From an uncultured Lachnospiraceae bacterium (GTDB lineage: Bacteria; Bacillota; Clostridia; Lachnospirales; Lachnospiraceae), in assembly GCA_910576535.1 (NCBI GenBank), contig CAJTKK010000009.1, positions 62,001 through 126,000 on the forward strand: a DNA stretch of 64,000 nucleotides, written 5' to 3'. The notes beneath the pieces were generated by a model that was not told where the DNA came from, did not search any database, and saw nothing but the letters and a program-made list of their open reading frames with translations. Each line of letters starts with the position of its first letter. Position 1 is the first letter of the stretch. The position numbers and the translations under genes are program-made. Shown here in pieces: positions 8,593 to 17,326 of the stretch.

Positions 8593-9618
8593 ATGGGAAA
8601 GAAAAATTTGGATTGGGCAAATATGGGCTTTAACTACATTGAGACGGAGGAAAGATACGTTTCCGATTATAAGGACGGGGCATGGGATGAAGGCCGGATG
8701 ACTAAGAACTCCATGGTGTCCATCAATGAATGTGCGGGTGTGCTTCAATATGCCCAGACAGTTTTTGAAGGGATGAAAGCTTATACGACACAAGACGGGC
8801 GTACAGTAACTTTCCGTCCGGATTTGAATGCAGCGCGTATGGCGGATTCGGCAAGAAGGCTGGAAATGCCGGTATTCCCGGAGGAACGTTTTATAGATGC
8901 GGTCATCCGGACAGTAGCGGCAAATCAGGATTATGTCCCTCCTTTTGGTTCAGGGGCGACGCTGTATATCAGGCCATATATGTTCGGATCAAACCCGGTG
9001 ATTGGAGTAAAACCTTCGGATGAATATCAGTTCCGGGTATTCACAACTCCGGTAGGACCTTATTTTAAAGGAGGGGTAAAACCTCTTACGGTTTGCGTCA
9101 GCGATTTTGACCGTGCGGCTCCGAGGGGAACCGGGCATATTAAGGCAGGACTGAATTATGCGATGAGCCTGCATGCGATCCAGACGGCACATAGGGCTGG
9201 GTTTGATGAAAATATGTACCTGGACGCAGCTACGAGAACGAAAGTGGAGGAAACCGGCGGGGCGAATTTCCTGTTTGTGACAAAAGACGGGAAGGTGGTA
9301 ACTCCTAAGTCGGACAGCATTCTTCCTTCCATTACAAGACGCTCCCTGATGTATGTGGCAAAGGAATATTTAGGGCTGGAAGCGGAAGAGAGGGAAGTGC
9401 TTTTTGAGGAAGTGAAAGATTTTGCAGAGTGCGGGCTTTGCGGGACGGCGGCTGTGATTTCTCCGGTAGGGAAGATCGTAGACCATGGAAAGGAAATCTG
9501 CCTGCCGAGCGGCATGGACGGCATGGGACCGGTAACACAGAAACTGTACGACACACTGACCGGTATTCAGATGGGCAGGATCGAGGCGCCAAAAGGATGG
9601 CTTGTAGAGATAAAATAA
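8593..9618 (+). CDS. ilvE: Branched-chain amino acid aminotransferase
   Basis: A 341-residue fold-type IV PLP enzyme of the longer BCAT type. Landmarks are QTVFEGMKAY near the N terminus, RPYMFGSNP, the PLP-lysine region GHIKAGLNYA, VEETGGANFLFV, and the end block ECGLCGTAAVISPVG. It transfers the amino group between glutamate and leucine, isoleucine or valine. Its own promoter and a terminator (9622-9650) make it monocistronic. Shine-Dalgarno AAAGGATG is present, and the ATG fits family length. Confidence 0.95.
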   Translation: MGKKNLDWANMGFNYIETEERYVSDYKDGAWDEGRMTKNSMVSINECAGVLQYAQTVFEGMKAYTTQDGRTVTFRPDLNAARMADSARRLEMPVFPEERFIDAVIRTVAANQDYVPPFGSGATLYIRPYMFGSNPVIGVKPSDEYQFRVFTTPVGPYFKGGVKPLTVCVSDFDRAAPRGTGHIKAGLNYAMSLHAIQTAHRAGFDENMYLDAATRTKVEETGGANFLFVTKDGKVVTPKSDSILPSITRRSLMYVAKEYLGLEAEEREVLFEEVKDFAECGLCGTAAVISPVGKIVDHGKEICLPSGMDGMGPVTQKLYDTLTGIQMGRIEAPKGWLVEIK

Positions 9619-9621
9619 AGG

Positions 9622-9650
9622 AAAAGATGGAAGTTATTCCATCTTTTTTT
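9622..9650 (+). terminator. ilvE terminator
   Basis: Perfect 11-bp stem AAAAGATGGAA / TTCCATCTTTT with a 4-base loop, followed by a T run, starting four bases after the ilvE stop. Confidence 0.9.
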
Positions 9651-9755
9651 CTGATAAGAAAACAGTGCGAAAAGTTTCCGGTTATATATCCGGCGGATGG
9701 ATTAGTTTTGCAGGAGCCTGATCCGGACTAAGCGGGAAAGGGGCATAGGAGGGAA

Positions 9756-10535
9756 ATGGGAATAAAATTAATGAAGGATTATCCGTATCTTTATGAGACG
9801 CATCTTCATACGGCGCAGGGAAGCGCCTGTGCGAAGAATAAGGGAGGGGAGATGGCAAGAGCCTGCAAAGCGGCGGGCTATACCGGGATAATAGTGACGG
9901 ATCATAACTGGGGCGGAAATACAGCGGTCAGCCGGCATCTGCCTTGGAAAGACTGGGTCAATGAATTTACAAAAGGTTATGAGGATGCGAAGCAGGCCGG
10001 GGATGCCATTGGCCTGGATGTTTTTTTCGGATATGAGGCGGGATACCAGGGAACGGAATTTCTGATTTATGGGTTGGATAAGGAATTTATGCTTGCCCAT
10101 GAAGAATTGCGGACAATTACGGTGGAACAGCAATATGAGCTGATTCACGGGGCAGGAGGAATGGTGGTACATGCCCATCCGTTCCGGGAGGAACGTTACA
10201 TCCCTAAGATCCGGCTATACCCGGGGTACGTGGATGCAGTGGAAGGGATTAACGCGACGCATTCCAATCATAAAAGCAAGGCGCATCATAATAAAGCATA
10301 TGATGATAAGGCTATTGACTATGCAGGACAATATGGTTTCCCCGTAACGGCAGGGTCGGATATCCACTGGACAGATTTATTTGGCGGAGGAATGGCGTTT
10401 AAACGGAAGATGGAATCTATACAGGACTTTACCGAAGCAGTATTGGGCGGAGAAGATTATGTATTGACAAACGGGGAGTCCTGGTTTGCGAAGGATGGAA
10501 GAAAAATAGGGGACTGTTTTTCTGATATACCTTAG
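9756..10535 (+). CDS. PHP-domain metal-dependent phosphoesterase
   Basis: A 259-residue protein with the four PHP metal-binding motifs in order: ETHLHTAQGS near residue 14, IVTDHNWGG, VVHAHPFRE, and GSDIHWTD near the C terminus. PHP proteins hydrolyse phosphoesters with a trinuclear metal site. Members include histidinol phosphatase, nucleases and trans-acting RNA/DNA phosphatases, so the substrate is unclear. Start ATG 9756 has Shine-Dalgarno AGGAGG. It lies 22 bases before sbcD and may share its transcript, which is mild support for a nucleic-acid substrate. Confidence 0.85.
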   Translation: MGIKLMKDYPYLYETHLHTAQGSACAKNKGGEMARACKAAGYTGIIVTDHNWGGNTAVSRHLPWKDWVNEFTKGYEDAKQAGDAIGLDVFFGYEAGYQGTEFLIYGLDKEFMLAHEELRTITVEQQYELIHGAGGMVVHAHPFREERYIPKIRLYPGYVDAVEGINATHSNHKSKAHHNKAYDDKAIDYAGQYGFPVTAGSDIHWTDLFGGGMAFKRKMESIQDFTEAVLGGEDYVLTNGESWFAKDGRKIGDCFSDIP

Positions 10536-10557
10536 AATCTGATATGGAGGTTGGATT

Positions 10558-11700
10558 ATGAAAATTGTGCATTCAGGGGATTTGCACATTGGCAAGGTTG
10601 TGAACGGTTTTTCCATGATAGAGGATCAGCGGCATATTTTAAGGCAGATTTGTAAAATCTCCCGTGAGGAAAGGGCAGATGCTTTAATCCTTGCGGGAGA
10701 TATTTATGACAGGGCGATTCCTCCCGCAGAAGCAGTAACGCTGTTCAATGATTTTTTGACTGATATGGTCAGAGAAAAGATCCCGGTTTTTATGATCAGC
10801 GGAAACCATGATTCACCGGAGCGGATTGGGTTTGCCGATGAGATTTTAAAAGATAAGGGGATTTATATTGGTGGGGTTTATAAGGATAAGCTGAAACAGG
10901 TGAGGATTAGGGATGCATATGGAGAAGTGACCTTTGTTTTGATGCCGTTTGTCAAGCCGGCGGCGGCAGGGGCAAAAAACAGCGGGGAGGCAGTGGGGAA
11001 TATGCTGTCAAAGGAAAAGAGGGAAGACGGAAAAGAGATGGAAGAAAGGAGGGTGTTGGTTACCCATTATTTCGTGACGGATCATGGAAAGGAGCCGGAA
11101 CTTTCCGATGGGGAGACGGCAATCCATGTGGGAGGCCTGGACAATGTGGAATGCTCCTTGCTTGACGGGTTTGATTATGTGGCGTTGGGGCATATCCATA
11201 GAAATCAGCAAATAGGAAAGAGGCAGATATATTATGCGGGATCCCCTTTGGTTTATTCTTTTTCGGAGGCGGGGCAGGAAAAAGGAGTGAATCTGGTGGA
11301 ACTGGGAGAAAAGGGGAAGCTGTCAGTGCGCCGGATTCCATTAAAACCGCTGCATGAGATGCGGAAAATCAGAGGAAACCTGCGGGAACTGATCCGGCCG
11401 GAGATAGTGGCAGCGGCGGATGCAAGGGACTACATTAAAGCAGAGCTGACGGATGAAGGGGAGCTGGTTGACCCGATCGGTACGCTTAGAAGCGTGTATC
11501 CGAATGTAATGCAGATTGTGCTGACAAAGAACGAAAAAAAGGAGAGTATGGATTATACAAGCCGCCTGAAAGAAAAGAGGAAAAGCATCCCCCGGCTTTT
11601 CAAAGATTTCTATGAGATGATACGTGGGGAAGAATTAGACGGGGAACGGATGAAAGTGGTGGAAGAGGCGGCCAGGGAAGCGGAGGGAATGGAAATATGA
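10558..11700 (+). CDS. sbcD: Exonuclease subunit SbcD (Mre11-like)
   Basis: A 380-residue calcineurin-like phosphoesterase with motif I HSGDLHIGK at the N terminus, motif II LAGDIYDRAIPP, motif III ISGNHDSPERI, the VTHYF segment, and GHIHRNQQI with YYAGSPLVYSFSE. This is the nuclease half of the SbcCD complex. The complex cuts hairpins, palindromic cruciforms and protein-blocked DNA ends with Mn2+. The C-terminal ~110 residues would hold the capping domain and SbcC-binding helix. Its stop overlaps the sbcC start by four bases (ATGA at 11697). Confidence 0.96.
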   Translation: MKIVHSGDLHIGKVVNGFSMIEDQRHILRQICKISREERADALILAGDIYDRAIPPAEAVTLFNDFLTDMVREKIPVFMISGNHDSPERIGFADEILKDKGIYIGGVYKDKLKQVRIRDAYGEVTFVLMPFVKPAAAGAKNSGEAVGNMLSKEKREDGKEMEERRVLVTHYFVTDHGKEPELSDGETAIHVGGLDNVECSLLDGFDYVALGHIHRNQQIGKRQIYYAGSPLVYSFSEAGQEKGVNLVELGEKGKLSVRRIPLKPLHEMRKIRGNLRELIRPEIVAAADARDYIKAELTDEGELVDPIGTLRSVYPNVMQIVLTKNEKKESMDYTSRLKEKRKSIPRLFKDFYEMIRGEELDGERMKVVEEAAREAEGMEI

Positions 11701-14318
11701 AACCCAAAAAACTGATTCTTTCCGGCTGGGGACCCTACAAAGGATTGGAAGAAGTGGATTTTTCCAAATTAGAGGACAGAGGGATTTTTTTGATTACGGG
11801 GGCTACCGGGGCGGGAAAGACAACGATTTTTGATGCGATTGCTTATGCTCTTTATGGAAACCTGAGCGGGAGTATGCGGGAAAAAAATAGTGTACGCAGT
11901 GATTTTGCCGGGGAAGATACGGCGACCTTCGTGGATTTTCTGATGCAGCATGGAGGGAAAGAATACCGCATTGTAAGAAACCCGGAGTATATGCGGCGGA
12001 AGAAAAAAAGGGCGGGGAAAAGCGGTTATACGAAAGAAAAGGAGAAAGCCGTTTTGTATCTGCCGGATGGGAAGACGGTGGAAGGCAGTCATGAGGTGAA
12101 CCGGAAACTGCAGGAAATCCTGATTTTGGATTACCGGCAGTTTAAACAGATTTCTATGATCGCCCAAGGGGAGTTTGCCAAGATTTTAACCGCTTCCCCT
12201 GGGGAAAAGACGAAAATCTTCCGGGAGATTTTTTCTACCTCGGTCTATGACAGTTTTGCGGGAATATTAAAAAACCGTTCCGGGGATATTTATAAGCGCA
12301 TGATGGAATACAGAAATAAAATGGATGAAGATATCCATATGCTTTGCATGGGCGAAGCAGGGAAAGAAGAAGAGTTTGCCTGGCTTACGGAGGCGGAAAG
12401 CTGCAATTACGGAAAAGTCCTGCAGGGGCTGGAGGCAGTGGCGGGGCGGTATGAGGAGACATGGAAGGAAGCGGAAAAAAATTATTCCGCGTATGAAAAG
12501 GAATTGGCAGCCTTAGAGGAAAAAAGAAAGGAAGCGGAGCAGGTCAACGGGAAACTGCAGCGATTGGAAGAACTGCAAAAAGAAAAACAGGAACTGGAAC
12601 GTGGCAAAGCGGAAATTGACCGGGCGGAACGGGGACTGAGGGAGGCCCGGAAGGCGGCAGCTTTACGGGAAGACTATATTCATTGTAAGAATGCAGGGGA
12701 TTTACTGGTATCCATGGAAAGAAAAAGGGAAGAATACAGAAAGGAGCTGGAAGCTTATGAAAAGGAACGGGAAAAGCGGAGAGACTATTATGAGAAGCGG
12801 GAAAAGATCCGGTCATTCTATGAACTGATGTCTTCCTATAAAGAAAAGAAGAGCCTGCAGAGGGAACTGGAACGCCAGGCGAAGAAAAAAAGGGAAGCAT
12901 TGGCAAACCTGCAGGAACTTTATATCCGGCAGGAGAAGATGACGGAACAGAGGAAGCGGGAGTTTGAAACAGCGGATTTGGCGTATAAAAGGGCGATAGT
13001 GGGAATTGCCGCCCGGCTGGTGCGGGAAGGGGAACCATGTCCGGTCTGCGGTTCCTTAGAGCATCCCCGCGTGGCGGATGCAGCCAGGGAGGTCATGGAT
13101 GAAGAAGGACTCCAAAAGCTGCAAAGCATTTATGAAACGGAAAGGGAGCGGATGATGGAGCTGCACGGCAAAGCGGCAGGCTGCAGGGCGGAAGCGGAAA
13201 ACCAAAGGAGGCGGCAGGAAGAAGGGAAAGAAGAACTGGAAAAATTAAAGTCTGATATCGAGGGGATCCCGGAAGAAATACAGGAAATGGCAGGCGCCAT
13301 GACGAATAAAGAATACGAAGAAGTCCTTCAATATTATCATACACTGCAAATACAGATAGAAGAAAAGAAAAAACAGCTTGCCAAGGAAACGGGTGAGATT
13401 AAAGAACAAGAAAAAAAGAAAAAGGAACTGGAAGAAAAATTTACAGAGGAATACCAAAATGCCGGATTTGAATCCAGGCAGCAGTTTGAGGCTGCCCTTT
13501 GCCCGGCAGGGGAAATGGAAAAAAAGGAAAGGCAGATAAAAGAATATTATGCCAAAATGCAAGCGGCCGAAGGCAGGCACGCTATCTTGAGGGAAGAAGT
13601 AAAGGGGAAGGAGAAAGAGGATCTTTCCCGGCTGAAAGCTTTGTGGGAAGAAAAGAAAGGGAAGAAGCGGCAGGCGTTTGATTTACTGAACGCCAAAAAT
13701 CATAATTTGCAGGAAATCAGGAAAATCGGGAAATCGTTGAAAGAAAAAGAAAAGAAATTAAAAGATCTGGAAAAGGAATATGGAATTGTGAAAGACCTGG
13801 ACAATATGGCCTCGGGGAATAATGCAAGGAAGCTTGTCTTTGAGCAATATGTTATGGCAGGCTATTTTGAAGAGATTTTAAAGGCGGCAAATATAAGGCT
13901 GGCAAAGATGTCAGGGGGACGCTATGAACTGTCCAGGATAGAAGAAGTCAGTGACGGGCGGGTTAAGGATAACCTGGAAATGCAAGTATTGGATTACTAT
14001 ACCGGAAAGCGGCGCCCGGTAAAAACATTATCGGGAGGAGAATGCTTTAAGGCGTCTCTTGCCCTTGCCCTGGGCATGAGCGATGTAGTCCAGGGATACA
14101 GTGGCGGTATCCGTGCAGATACATTGTTTATTGATGAAGGGTTTGGCGCTTTGGACGGGGAGTCATTGGAACAGGCCTGCCAGACGCTGATGTCTTTGGC
14201 AGAAAAGAATAGGCTGATAGGAATTATTTCCCATGTACCGGAGCTGTCGGAAAAAATTGAAAAGCAGATTATAATTACGAAAACAAATGTAGGCAGCAGG
14301 GTGGAAGTTGTGGTATAG
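11697..14318 (+). CDS. sbcC: Exonuclease subunit SbcC (Rad50-like)
   Basis: An 873-residue SMC-like ATPase. Walker A (TGATGAGKTTIFDAIAYALYG) is near residue 34. Two long, strongly charged coiled-coil arms meet at a zinc hook CPVCGS (about residue 448). The C-terminal lobe has the signature KTLSGGECFKASLALALG and Walker B DTLFIDEGFGALD. It partners SbcD and drives ATP-dependent opening of DNA ends. It is somewhat shorter than the Escherichia coli protein because the coils are shorter. Translation is coupled to sbcD. Confidence 0.96.
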   Translation: MKPKKLILSGWGPYKGLEEVDFSKLEDRGIFLITGATGAGKTTIFDAIAYALYGNLSGSMREKNSVRSDFAGEDTATFVDFLMQHGGKEYRIVRNPEYMRRKKKRAGKSGYTKEKEKAVLYLPDGKTVEGSHEVNRKLQEILILDYRQFKQISMIAQGEFAKILTASPGEKTKIFREIFSTSVYDSFAGILKNRSGDIYKRMMEYRNKMDEDIHMLCMGEAGKEEEFAWLTEAESCNYGKVLQGLEAVAGRYEETWKEAEKNYSAYEKELAALEEKRKEAEQVNGKLQRLEELQKEKQELERGKAEIDRAERGLREARKAAALREDYIHCKNAGDLLVSMERKREEYRKELEAYEKEREKRRDYYEKREKIRSFYELMSSYKEKKSLQRELERQAKKKREALANLQELYIRQEKMTEQRKREFETADLAYKRAIVGIAARLVREGEPCPVCGSLEHPRVADAAREVMDEEGLQKLQSIYETERERMMELHGKAAGCRAEAENQRRRQEEGKEELEKLKSDIEGIPEEIQEMAGAMTNKEYEEVLQYYHTLQIQIEEKKKQLAKETGEIKEQEKKKKELEEKFTEEYQNAGFESRQQFEAALCPAGEMEKKERQIKEYYAKMQAAEGRHAILREEVKGKEKEDLSRLKALWEEKKGKKRQAFDLLNAKNHNLQEIRKIGKSLKEKEKKLKDLEKEYGIVKDLDNMASGNNARKLVFEQYVMAGYFEEILKAANIRLAKMSGGRYELSRIEEVSDGRVKDNLEMQVLDYYTGKRRPVKTLSGGECFKASLALALGMSDVVQGYSGGIRADTLFIDEGFGALDGESLEQACQTLMSLAEKNRLIGIISHVPELSEKIEKQIIITKTNVGSRVEVVV

Positions 14319-14488
14319 TTGAGTTGGGTTAAGTGCTACAGCTATGCGCAGGGGATGCTGCGCCGCCGGAAACTGAGAATATGCGGGAGCATTGGGGTAT
14401 AACGGGCAATTGCCATGCAATCCCTACGGTTTTGATCTTTGGCTGTTTAGCAGGGGGAAGCGGGAAAAAAGAAGACGAGGTGTCGGAT

Positions 14489-15889
14489 ATGGAAAATAGG
14501 TATGATGTAATTATTATCGGGGCAGGGCCGGGAGGTATCTTTTGCGCTTACGAACTGATGCAGCGGAAGAAGGATCTGAAGGTACTGCTTGTAGAAAAAG
14601 GCCGCTCTATTGAAAAGAGGAACTGCCCAAAAAGGGTAACGAAGCAATGCGTAGGCTGTAAGCCTTGTTCTATTACCACTGGCTTTGCAGGGGCAGGAGC
14701 TTTTTCCGACGGGAAACTTTCCCTTTCCCCGGATGTAGGAGGCAATCTGCCGGCAATTCTTGGGTATGAGGAGACGGTGGGGCTGATCCGGGAATCGGAC
14801 AGCATATACCTGAAATTTGGGGCGGATACGAATGTTTACGGTGTGGATAAGGAAAAGGAAATCCGGGAAATCCGCAGAAAAGCCATCAATGCTAATTTAA
14901 AGTTGATTGAATGCCCAATCCGTCATCTTGGCACGGAGGAAGGCTATAAGATTTATGCCAAGCTGCAGCGCCATCTGGAAGAGGAAGGGGTTACATTGCT
15001 GTTCCAGACAATGGTAGATAAGATATTGGTAGAAGACGGCAGGGCAGTGGGCGTGGAAACGGATAAAGGGGAAACCTTTTATGCAAAGGAAATCGTATCT
15101 GCCGTAGGGCGGGAAGGCGCTGACTGGTTCAAAGACAAATGCGGGGAAATCGGCATTGAAACAATGCCGGGTACGGTGGATATCGGTGTCCGCGTGGAAG
15201 TGCGGGATGAGGTCATGCAGTTTTTGAATGAAAATCTGTATGAAGCGAAACTGGTATTATATACGCCTACCTTTGACGATAAGGCGAGGACTTTCTGCAC
15301 GAACCCTTCCGGGGAAGTGGCTACGGAATATTATGAAGGCGGGCTTGCGGTGGTTAACGGACATGCCTATAAATCGAAAGAGTATAAGACAAACAATACA
15401 AATTTTGCGGTGCTGATATCCAAAAACTTTACCAAACCTTTTAAAACACCGATTGAGTACGGCAAACAGATTGCCCAGCTTTCCAATATGCTTTGCGGGG
15501 GTAAGATTATGGTGCAGACTTTCGGTGATTTTAAAAGGGGGAGAAGGACAACGGAGGAAAGGCTTTGCCGGAATAATATCGTTCCAACTTTAAAAGATGC
15601 TGTGCCAGGGGATCTGTCATTGGTATTCCCTCACAGGATTATGGTGGATATCCAGGAGATGCTGGAGGCATTGGACAAGGTAACGCCGGGCATTGCATCG
15701 GATGAAACGCTTCTTTACGGCGTGGAAGTAAAATTCTATTCCAACCGGGTAGTGGTAAATAAGGAATTTGAAACAAGCATTAAGGGGCTGCGCGCTATCG
15801 GGGACGGCGCCGGGGTGACAAGAGGGCTGCAGCAGGCATCAGCCAATGGCATCAGCGTGGCAAGGAGTATTTTGAAAGGAATGGATTAG
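14489..15889 (+). CDS. FAD-dependent dehydrogenase (COG2509-like)
   Basis: About 466 residues starting with a dinucleotide-binding motif, YDVIIIGAGPGGIFCAYEL. A cysteine cluster (NCPKRVTKQCVGCKPC) follows, then GAFSDGKLSLSPDVGG and a C-terminal FAD site IGDGAGVTRGLQQASANG. This fits the uncharacterised family of NAD(P)/FAD-dependent dehydrogenases related to YtfP/HI0933 flavoproteins. The cysteine cluster near residues 46-56 could hold a metal or be redox active. The start was set at ATG 14489 with Shine-Dalgarno GAGG eight bases away; the frame is open upstream but without a protein-like sequence. Substrate unknown. Confidence 0.85.
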   Translation: MENRYDVIIIGAGPGGIFCAYELMQRKKDLKVLLVEKGRSIEKRNCPKRVTKQCVGCKPCSITTGFAGAGAFSDGKLSLSPDVGGNLPAILGYEETVGLIRESDSIYLKFGADTNVYGVDKEKEIREIRRKAINANLKLIECPIRHLGTEEGYKIYAKLQRHLEEEGVTLLFQTMVDKILVEDGRAVGVETDKGETFYAKEIVSAVGREGADWFKDKCGEIGIETMPGTVDIGVRVEVRDEVMQFLNENLYEAKLVLYTPTFDDKARTFCTNPSGEVATEYYEGGLAVVNGHAYKSKEYKTNNTNFAVLISKNFTKPFKTPIEYGKQIAQLSNMLCGGKIMVQTFGDFKRGRRTTEERLCRNNIVPTLKDAVPGDLSLVFPHRIMVDIQEMLEALDKVTPGIASDETLLYGVEVKFYSNRVVVNKEFETSIKGLRAIGDGAGVTRGLQQASANGISVARSILKGMD

Positions 15890-15895
15890 GAAGGC

Positions 15896-17014
15896 GTGTT
15901 TTGGAATCAGGAGAACGGGACCATAAGAGAAAAAAGGAGAAGAAAGAAGAAAAGGGCAGGCCGGTATGGGGCAGCCATGGCAGCGGTTTTATGGCTTGCA
16001 GGGGTTTTGGCCGGCTGCGGGACGCCGGCAGTGGACAGCAATACAAAGGTAGTGCTGACGACCGGCTTTGCCAAGGATGAGATTTTCCGGATTGAAAGCA
16101 TTTCCTGCCGTCTGCCGGAGATGATGGTATATCTGACCAATTCCCAGAACCAGTATGAAAGCGTTTATGGGCCGGAGATATGGAAAGCCAATGCGGAAGG
16201 GGTTACGCTGGAGCAGAATATTAAAGATACCGCTTTGGCAAGGATTGCCCAGATTAAGACGATGAACCTTTTGGCAGGGGAATATGAAGTGGAGCTGTCG
16301 GAGCAGGAAGCGGAGATGGCAAAGGCAGCGGCAAAAGCGTATTTTTCGTCCCTGAATGATACCGAAAAAGAACTGATGGGGGTGACGGAGGAAGTGATAA
16401 CCGGCCTATATGCAGAATATGCTTTAGCGAATAAAGTATATCAGTTCATTATCAGGGATATTAACCCGGAAATCAGCGATGACGAGGCGCGCACCATTAC
16501 GGTGCAGCATATCCTGATCAAAACCTATGCCCTAGACGGCACGGGAGCCAGGATAGAATATACCGAAAACGCCAAGAAAAAAGCTTACAAGGCGGCAAAG
16601 GACGTACTGGAGCTTGCCAGGCAGGAAGATGCAGATTTTGAGCAATTGATCGAAAAATACAGCGAGGATAATAAAGGAACCTATTCTTTCGGGAAAGGCG
16701 ATATGGAGGAAAGCTTTGAAGAGGCCGCATTTAATTTAGGGACTGGGGAAATCAGCGATATTGTGGAAACAAAATTTGGCTATCATATTATTAAATGCAT
16801 TACTACCTTTGACCGGGCGGAAACAGACGCTAACAAAGTGAAAATCGTGGAAGAAAGAAAAAAGGAAGTATTTGGGCAGGAATATGATACGTTTGTAAAG
16901 TCGCTGACCAGGAACCTGAACGAAGATTTATGGGACAGCATTACATTCCTGGATGACCCTGCGGTAACAACGGCTGATTTTTTTGATATCTATGGGGAAT
17001 ATTTTAAAGAGTAG
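15896..17014 (+). CDS. PrsA-like lipoprotein with parvulin peptidyl-prolyl isomerase domain
   Basis: A 372-residue exported foldase. The N terminus is basic, then hydrophobic, ending in lipobox LAGC (Cys41), so it is anchored to the outer face of the membrane. An N-terminal helical chaperone-like domain (SurA_N type) spans ~60-190. The parvulin core follows from TVQHILIKTYAL to GYHIIKCITTF, with the typical FGKGDMEESFEEAAFNLGTGEIS. It would help fold secreted proteins by proline isomerisation. The start is GTG 15896, seven bases after the stop of the FAD enzyme, with AGGAAGG very close to it. Co-transcription with the upstream gene is likely. Confidence 0.88.
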   Translation: MFWNQENGTIREKRRRKKKRAGRYGAAMAAVLWLAGVLAGCGTPAVDSNTKVVLTTGFAKDEIFRIESISCRLPEMMVYLTNSQNQYESVYGPEIWKANAEGVTLEQNIKDTALARIAQIKTMNLLAGEYEVELSEQEAEMAKAAAKAYFSSLNDTEKELMGVTEEVITGLYAEYALANKVYQFIIRDINPEISDDEARTITVQHILIKTYALDGTGARIEYTENAKKKAYKAAKDVLELARQEDADFEQLIEKYSEDNKGTYSFGKGDMEESFEEAAFNLGTGEISDIVETKFGYHIIKCITTFDRAETDANKVKIVEERKKEVFGQEYDTFVKSLTRNLNEDLWDSITFLDDPAVTTADFFDIYGEYFKE

Positions 17015-17021
17015 CGGGGGC

Positions 17022-17088
17022 GGCAATTGCCTGCCAAGGGCTGACGGAAGGTTTCTAAGCGCCGTCCTGTCTTTGACAGGCAGTTGCT
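17022..17088 (+). other. Long imperfect hairpin after the foldase gene
   Basis: GGCAATTGCCTGCCAA (17022-17037) pairs with TTGACAGGCAGTTGC (17073-17087) with few mismatches. Inside is a second stem GACGG/CCGTC. No T run follows, so it is an unusual terminator at best. It may stabilise the 3' end of the foldase mRNA. Confidence 0.4.
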
Positions 17089-17178
17089 GTGTATGCCGGA
17101 ATGTGGGGAACGGAATTGAGTTTACAAAAATTTTAGAATTGCGGAAAAGCTTGTATTTACTGGGAAAATCCGATGTTA

Positions 17179-17205
17179 TTAGCACTCGTTTTTAATGAGC
17201 GCTAA
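17179..17205 (+). promoter_or_regulatory. CIRCE operator (HrcA site)
   Basis: TTAGCACTC at 17179-17187, nine bases, GAGCGCTAA at 17197-17205. This matches the CIRCE consensus TTAGCACTC-N9-GAGTGCTAA with one mismatch. HrcA bound here should repress htpG until heat stress. The site ends 7 bases upstream of the -35 box. Confidence 0.9.
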
Positions 17206-17212
17206 TTTTTGC

Positions 17213-17241
17213 TTGACTTTTTGTTTTCATAGAATTAAACT
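17213..17241 (+). promoter_or_regulatory. htpG promoter
   Basis: TTGACT at 17213-17218, a 17-base spacer and TAAACT at 17236-17241. This gives a leader of roughly 80 bases, which contains the palindrome at 17265-17291. Confidence 0.65.
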
Positions 17242-17264
17242 TAGTATCAGTTGAGAAAGAGAAG

Positions 17265-17291
17265 GTTACCATTCTTCAGATAAATGGTAAC
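17265..17291 (+). promoter_or_regulatory. Perfect 9-N9-9 inverted repeat in the htpG leader
   Basis: GTTACCATT at 17265-17273, a 9-base spacer, AATGGTAAC at 17283-17291. It has the same geometry as CIRCE but an unrelated sequence, and lies between the predicted transcription start and the Shine-Dalgarno site. It could be an operator for a second repressor or a leader stem-loop. Confidence 0.5.
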
Positions 17292-17326
17292 GACAGAAAA
17301 GGATTAGAAAAGGGAGTGGCGCATTT

